Source: Serripes groenlandicus
Lineage: Eukaryota > Mollusca > Bivalvia > Cardiida > Cardiidae
DNA: 64,000 nt
NCBI GenBank assembly: GCA_031761405.1
Contig: JASEVX010000342.1
Span: 62,001 to 126,000 of the forward strand
Direction: 5' to 3'
Notes under the pieces: generated by a model
Databases searched by the model: none
What the model was told of the DNA's origin: nothing
The model's input: the letters and a program-made list of their open reading frames with translations, nothing else
In this document: positions 59,140-64,000 of the stretch, piece after piece
Numbering within the stretch: the stretch's first letter is position 1
How the letters are laid out: each line of letters begins with the position of its first letter
Made by a program: the position numbers and the translations under genes

Positions 59140-59490
59140 TTGGTTTGTTGATTGGTACAACTTGTTTCGAAAGGCTTTCATGACACATGGACGACTAGAC
59201 AGTGAGTGATGAAAAATATAGAAGGTTTTGATTGGTGTTAATTTAACGCCATTTTCAATAGTATTTTAGTTATATCATGGTGACCTGTTCACCTATCAAT
59301 GAGTCACAATTGTTAGGTTTAGTGATGGTTAAAACTGGTCCCGAAAGGCTTTCATGATACATGGACGACTAGACAGTGGGTGATGAGAAACATAGAAGGC
59401 TATGATTGTTGTTATTCTAACGCCGTTGTCAATGGCATTTCAATTTTATCATGATCTCAAGTTCAGCTATCAGTGACAATTTCTCGGACG
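59140..59490 (-). repeat. 174-bp tandem duplication containing an antisense SINE core
   Basis: 'ctttcatgacacatggacga' (59175) and 'ctttcatgatacatggacga' (59349) mark two units. Each includes the antisense SINE core 'aacgcc.tt.tcaatag'. Confidence 0.8.
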
Positions 59491-60040
59491 TATAGCAGAA
59501 CCATCGATAATATAATAGTAGTTCTCATTGTACTATCTTTTGAGTGGAAGCGGGCAATGAATAGCATGATGTGAGTATACGTATGCATATTCTTCACCAG
59601 GTCTTTAAATAATTCTCAGTACTTATGTTTACCTGAGTTGATACATGGATTTTGCGGCAACAATTAAGTGTTTTCTCACTCAATCTATTTCGATGCTCTC
59701 TAAAAAATTAAAAAGACGAAGCCTTTTATATATAACTTTCCTGTTTATTTGACACGCGCGATATATCTATAAATACATGTTTGTTTGACTCGATACATAT
59801 TTCCGAAGAAACGTATTACCGAATGCAATGCTTCGAGTAACATCATTACAAACCTGTTCGAAGATATTGATTTTTTAAAATGGATTATAAAAGAGTCCAT
59901 ATCTAAGGTAAGGAATTTCAAGACAAATATTGAGTTGACCAGCTAACAGTAAAGAGCCTAGTCTAAAGGCATCACAAGATCAATACCTACAGTAACAGGG
60001 TTACTAAATCTATTTTGGACAATGTTTTATTTCATTATTA

Positions 60041-60290
60041 CATGTTAATTTTACACGCTAGGGCTGGGTAAATATGTGAATTGGAAATATGTTGTGTACC
60101 ATTGTTACATGATTATTTGACAATGTAGGGCGTGGTAAATATGAGGACATGTTTTATACCATTGTTACATGATAAGTTGACACAGTAGGGTGGGGTAAAT
60201 TTGTGTACATGTTTTATGCCATTGTTTTACATGATTATTTGACAATGTACATGTAGGGCGGGATAGATTTGTGAAGTGTGTACATGTTTG
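60041..60290. repeat. 60-bp tandem repeat (about 4 units)
   Basis: 'cattgttacatgattatttg' and 'gtagggcggggtaaat' recur at steps of about 60 bases (60041, 60101, 60161, 60220). The array runs into an antisense SINE core. Confidence 0.85.
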
Positions 60291-60480
60291 TCCCATGACC
60301 ACCACTTTACCTATCAATGAGGCGTCCATGCAGCAATACTTCTCACAGAATTCTTCTCATGTTACGGTAATAATGAGTGGTTGCTGTACGTCGTTTTCGA
60401 TAGTATTTAAGTTATCCCATGACAACTACTTCACTTATCAATGGAGCATTCTCGCTACAGAACTTCTCAAACATCTTCCC
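60290..60480 (-). mobile_element. two antisense SINE core fragments
   Basis: 'cccatgaccaccactttacc' and 'cccatgacaactacttcact' each precede 'tatcaatg'. They match the core at 695-800. Confidence 0.5.
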
Positions 60481-60489
60481 AAATAACGG

Positions 60490-61490
60490 TCCATCGTCCT
60501 TTATATATTCTGTTTAGATTTTAGTTTGATACGTATGACGCATTCCCATTACATTTTCATCGTAAAGATAAAATCGCCGGGTCAGGCTTCACATTTGTTG
60601 ATCTTGAAAGTCGCATTGCGTAAGAGATGCCCTTCGAAAGCATATACAAAAATATATTCGTAAGCTGGACGTGTTTTTCGCAATCGATGGACAATAACAC
60701 AGTATTGGTTAGACTTTTGAATAATTTTAAATATTGACTAAGTTGTCGATTACAATTTATTCAAAGTTGATATTATTAGTTACACACTGTGTACGAATAT
60801 ATCTTACCGACTATCTTGATCAACATTGCTGATTGATATGTACATATGCAGTTTCTTTATATCGATGTTTTATGATGTTGATTATGTATAATTACATGCA
60901 TATCTACCCCATATTTGCAGTATTGTTACCTATATTTGATGGAAAATAGATATTCCCGTAGGATGCTACTACATTTCTTATTTGCTTTTATAGTATTGTC
61001 CGAATTGAGCTTTAAACGTTTGTTTTAGATCTCCAAATCTGTCGTCTGGGCGAAACGTTTCGAGGTCGCCATGTTCAAAAACAAATGATAACCGGATAAA
61101 TATTAGGCTCCCGGTGAACGTGTCACCGCGTGATGTCGCTTGACCAATGAAATACGCAGATGTATGTAGGAGGTAGGATATCTCTTTATACATGCGTAAG
61201 TACGTATAATACGTAAATGTTAAATCGCGCCGTCTGACCAGTTTCTTAACTGATAACTGTTTAGATAATTCAATACTGTTATCTTGACATCTCCAAATTG
61301 AAAACTTAACAGCTCCATTAAATAGAAGGCAGTCTTCAAAGCGTTAAACCAAAACCACACGGTAACAGAGGTATTGTTAAGAGAGAATCATAATGAAAGT
61401 ATTCCGGTGAGAAGAAATTATTAAACTAAAATACAGACATATAAATTCAAATGGTATAGATATTCGAAAGTGTATGTATGGTAGTTGCAA
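60490..61490. other. no recognisable feature
   Basis: AT-rich. A slightly GC-richer patch near 61070-61150 has no gene signal I can support. Confidence 0.4.
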
Positions 61491-61494
61491 TCTC

Positions 61495-62640
61495 ATATAT
61501 ATCATTTCATGTGAGTCGTATTCTTATCATGCACAATCAATGCAACAAAATTAAGTGTGTTGTGGATGGACTTAGTGAAACGAATAAACGACTCACTAAA
61601 TTTAGTAAAAACGCAGTGATATTACTGAAGAATAACTGAAAGTGGAGTTTTAGAAAATTTCGACTTTCTGACCTTTTTTTAAAAATAACCCTTTGTAATA
61701 TACATACACTTTATGACGCCTCTGCACGGATGAAATTTGAAAATATAGTAGGAAAAGAAGACATTGCTCATATGATCAGCAATTTTTCCTCTTGTCTTAA
61801 TGTTTTCAACTCTTTTCAATAATTACACTTTCATTTACAAAGGTTTTCCATATGTTTCCAAGATGGTTTCAAAGTCATCTCCTTCATATTTAATTATGTG
61901 GTTAAGCGTTAAACAGAGCTCATCACAATTCCGTATTTAACATATAAAATCGAAAGAGTTGATACTAACAATAATCGTCTAACTGAGAAATTGCTCATGA
62001 ATAGCCACAGCATTGCTAAGTATATGGAAAATTGTTTCTTTTGTCACAATGTTTTTAAAATGTGTCTGTTGCAGATACGTGAAAAGGCATCTATATCTGA
62101 GACATAAATATGATGATATCTGATTTATCTTTTGCTACTAATATCCTGTTACACATATATAACATAATGATCAGCCATTATGAGACCTACACTGTATGTT
62201 TACTCAAGATTGTAGACCTTCAACAGGCGACATGGTGAACCCTTACTGACATACAGTGTTTTTTTCAGTCTTGTTATATAACACTGCCCATGGACCTATT
62301 AATCCATCTTTCTCCCCTAATACGATACGTACGGGTGTACAAGTCGGTGTTATCTGATGTATGTTGTGTGACCACCTCCCAGCCACATAAATACTATCAC
62401 CATCCCCCAGAGTCAGTCCTAATGGTTCACTCAACTTGTCATGTTTATATATAGTACACACTTTCCCGTCCATATTCAAACTAGCTACTGTGTTATGTGC
62501 ACTGTCTGAAACATACATTGTATCCCCAACACTATTCACTGTAATATACCGTGGACCAAAATACATGTTCTGTACTTTATCATTGTGTTTGAATGTTTGA
62601 AGAACTTTTCCCTCATGATTAAGAAGTTTCACCGACGGAT
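61495..62640. repeat. duplicated block, partner of 4905-6195
   Basis: See 4905-6195: same order and orientation, including a shared TTAA MITE and the 3' end of the NHL gene. Confidence 0.8.
61686..61912. mobile_element. palindromic TTAA MITE (shared insertion)
   Basis: 'ataaccctttgtaatatac' to 'ggttaagcgttaa', with 'gaagacattgctcatatgat' and the inverse. Its internal sequence tracks the copy at 5133-5333 throughout, as expected for one insertion that was then duplicated. Confidence 0.75.
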
Positions 62641-64000
62641 GTTCCCCATAAAACGTAACAAATAATGTTCCTTTTCTATATGTAATTCCCGAACAACCTG
62701 ACTCCATTGGTACCTTTTTTACTAATGTTAATGTTTTATCATAACGTAGAAACCCTGAATTTCTTTCATAACGTAGAAAAACTAAGTATGTATAACAGGT
62801 CACCACCAGCGTTTCCGGATCAATATATGTTATATCCCATGGTCTATCACCAAGTTTGATGTAACATGTAATGGTGTCAAATCGTAAGTCAATGACTTTA
62901 ACAGACTTATCATCATGGTCTGCTACAGCTAAAAGGTCACTGGACATTAACACGCTTCCTGTTATCCAGACTCCTGTTGTGTCCTTTTTAAGATTCATCT
63001 TAATGTCCTTCATGAACTTGACTTTTGTTGATTTAAAGGTGTCGATCTTAATTGTTTTCAATTCATTTTGTGTTTGCTGCTGTTCTCTTCTTTTCCTTTT
63101 TTTTTCGGATACCTAACTTATCAATGGTAGGATTATATTCCTTCAATAGTACTTTCTCAGTCTGTTCTCTTTTCAGGATTGTTTTGTCTCTTTTATTTTT
63201 TAACTCCAACGATCCAAGTTTACACGGCGAATTAAGTGTTTTCAGTATGTATTCATTTCGTGAAAATGCATACCTTCTCACACTGTTTTCTTTTGACATG
63301 CGTTGTGCTTTGTTAATGCACTCTTTGACAATAGTTCGAGCGTTCTTTGAAGAAATGAATAACTGTTGGGTTTGATTACATTTTTTCAAGAAGTGCTAGA
63401 GTGGATGATATTTCCGACATGTCTACTAGAAGCTTGGCGTATAGTGTATCTACGGATTCAATATCTTTCATATCTTCATTTTTATTTGCTGAGCTTGCTG
63501 CATTAGCTCGTATTCTAATGCATCGATTTTCAAATTGATTTCACTTCTAAATACCTGAATATCGGCGTTTAATTGTCGGAAACAGTTTGTTACATCAATT
63601 GAGTCATTTTGCTTTTTATTCATATCTTATGCAAGTTGTTTTTCTATATCTCTTATCTGCTCTAATACAAATTTATATTCTTCACTGGAGCTGAATCCCT
63701 TCGCCAAATCGTCGATGTACTTTACATCGCATTGGTCATGGTATAGAGTTACGCACACAGAACAGCAAAATGTGTCATGCTTATCACAGAAATACTCTAT
63801 TAATTTCCCATCATGCTTAGCACAGAACTTGTCCTGATCATTTGATATTTTCGTACTTGGCATTTAGTCCCTATCAAGAAGTTGATGTTATCTAGAGGCC
63901 TTATAATTTCTGTGATTTCTTGCACAAGTGTCACATAGGAATTCGTCACAATTAGTGCAATAAAGCTGGGCATTTCCATTCACATTATCAATAAGGCACG
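62203..64000 (-). pseudogene. TRIM-like gene (B-boxes, coiled coil, NHL repeats), broken and partial
   Basis: On the minus strand, from the right edge: a B-box1-like finger ('YCTNCDEFLCDTCARNHRNY'), then a B-box2 ('CAKHDGKLIEYFCDKHDTFC' onward, 63830-63740), a helical coiled-coil stretch (63660-63390), a basic linker and NHL repeats (63061-62203: 'GLTLGDGDSIYVAG', 'YITVNSVGDTMYVSD'). This is the TRIM2/3/71-like layout; such proteins couple a RING ligase or scaffold to an NHL propeller. The RING would lie beyond the edge. Lesions: TAA at 63888-63890, 63864-63866 and 63627-63629, and frame changes near 63500, at an A-run near 63381-63386, at the A-run 63097-63105 and at 62259-62265. So many breaks indicate a pseudogene, though the homopolymer shifts alone could be sequence errors. 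Confidence 0.8.

Overview
This is eukaryotic DNA, almost certainly from a bivalve mollusc. It is AT-rich and intron-rich. It carries degenerate repeats of the 'gacctagtttttgacc' type, tRNA-headed SINEs with a shared core ending in GGCGTTAAAC, a BEL/Pao retrotransposon and a TRIM/NHL gene copy, a combination I associate with bivalve genomes. I see no bacterial operon, rRNA gene or CRISPR array. Most long reading frames are transposon-derived or chance.

The one host gene I can assemble completely lies on the minus strand between 23507 and 12198. It has six exons with consistent GT-AG borders and phases, and encodes a 305-residue membrane-anchored methyltransferase-like protein of the METTL24/FkbM type. 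A broken TRIM-type gene (B-boxes, coiled coil, NHL repeats; minus strand) runs off the right edge from 62203. A truncated copy of its 3' end, with shared flanks, lies 56 kb away at 4905-6195. A degenerate exon at 54640-55240 may come from another multigene family.

The rest is layered mobile DNA. From left to right: a 45-bp satellite (1-445); SINEs, foldback DNA and a composite repeat cluster (0.7-11.6 kb); the methyltransferase gene with transposon-filled introns; LINE fragments (24.9-26.9 kb), one split by a TTAA-flanked MITE; a bivalve satellite field (29.0-31.0 kb) hit by a SINE with a 13-bp target duplication; a decayed BEL/Pao element (about 32.3-38.7 kb); a 5.7-kb DNA transposon (39060-44732) with 36-bp terminal inverted repeats and a five-exon DNC-GQNKN transposase; and a 6.4-kb Harbinger-like nest (47157-53604) full of later insertions.

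Two points stand out. The DNC-GQNKN transposon has clear ends and a nearly complete gene, which is rare for this poorly characterised transposase-like family. A palindromic TTAA-flanked MITE family (CCCTTTCCCACAT-type ends) recurs more than fifteen times, and its target site is proven by an insertion that splits a LINE frame exactly. Coordinates of decayed repeats are approximate. No similarity search was run, so family names come from motifs I recognise.
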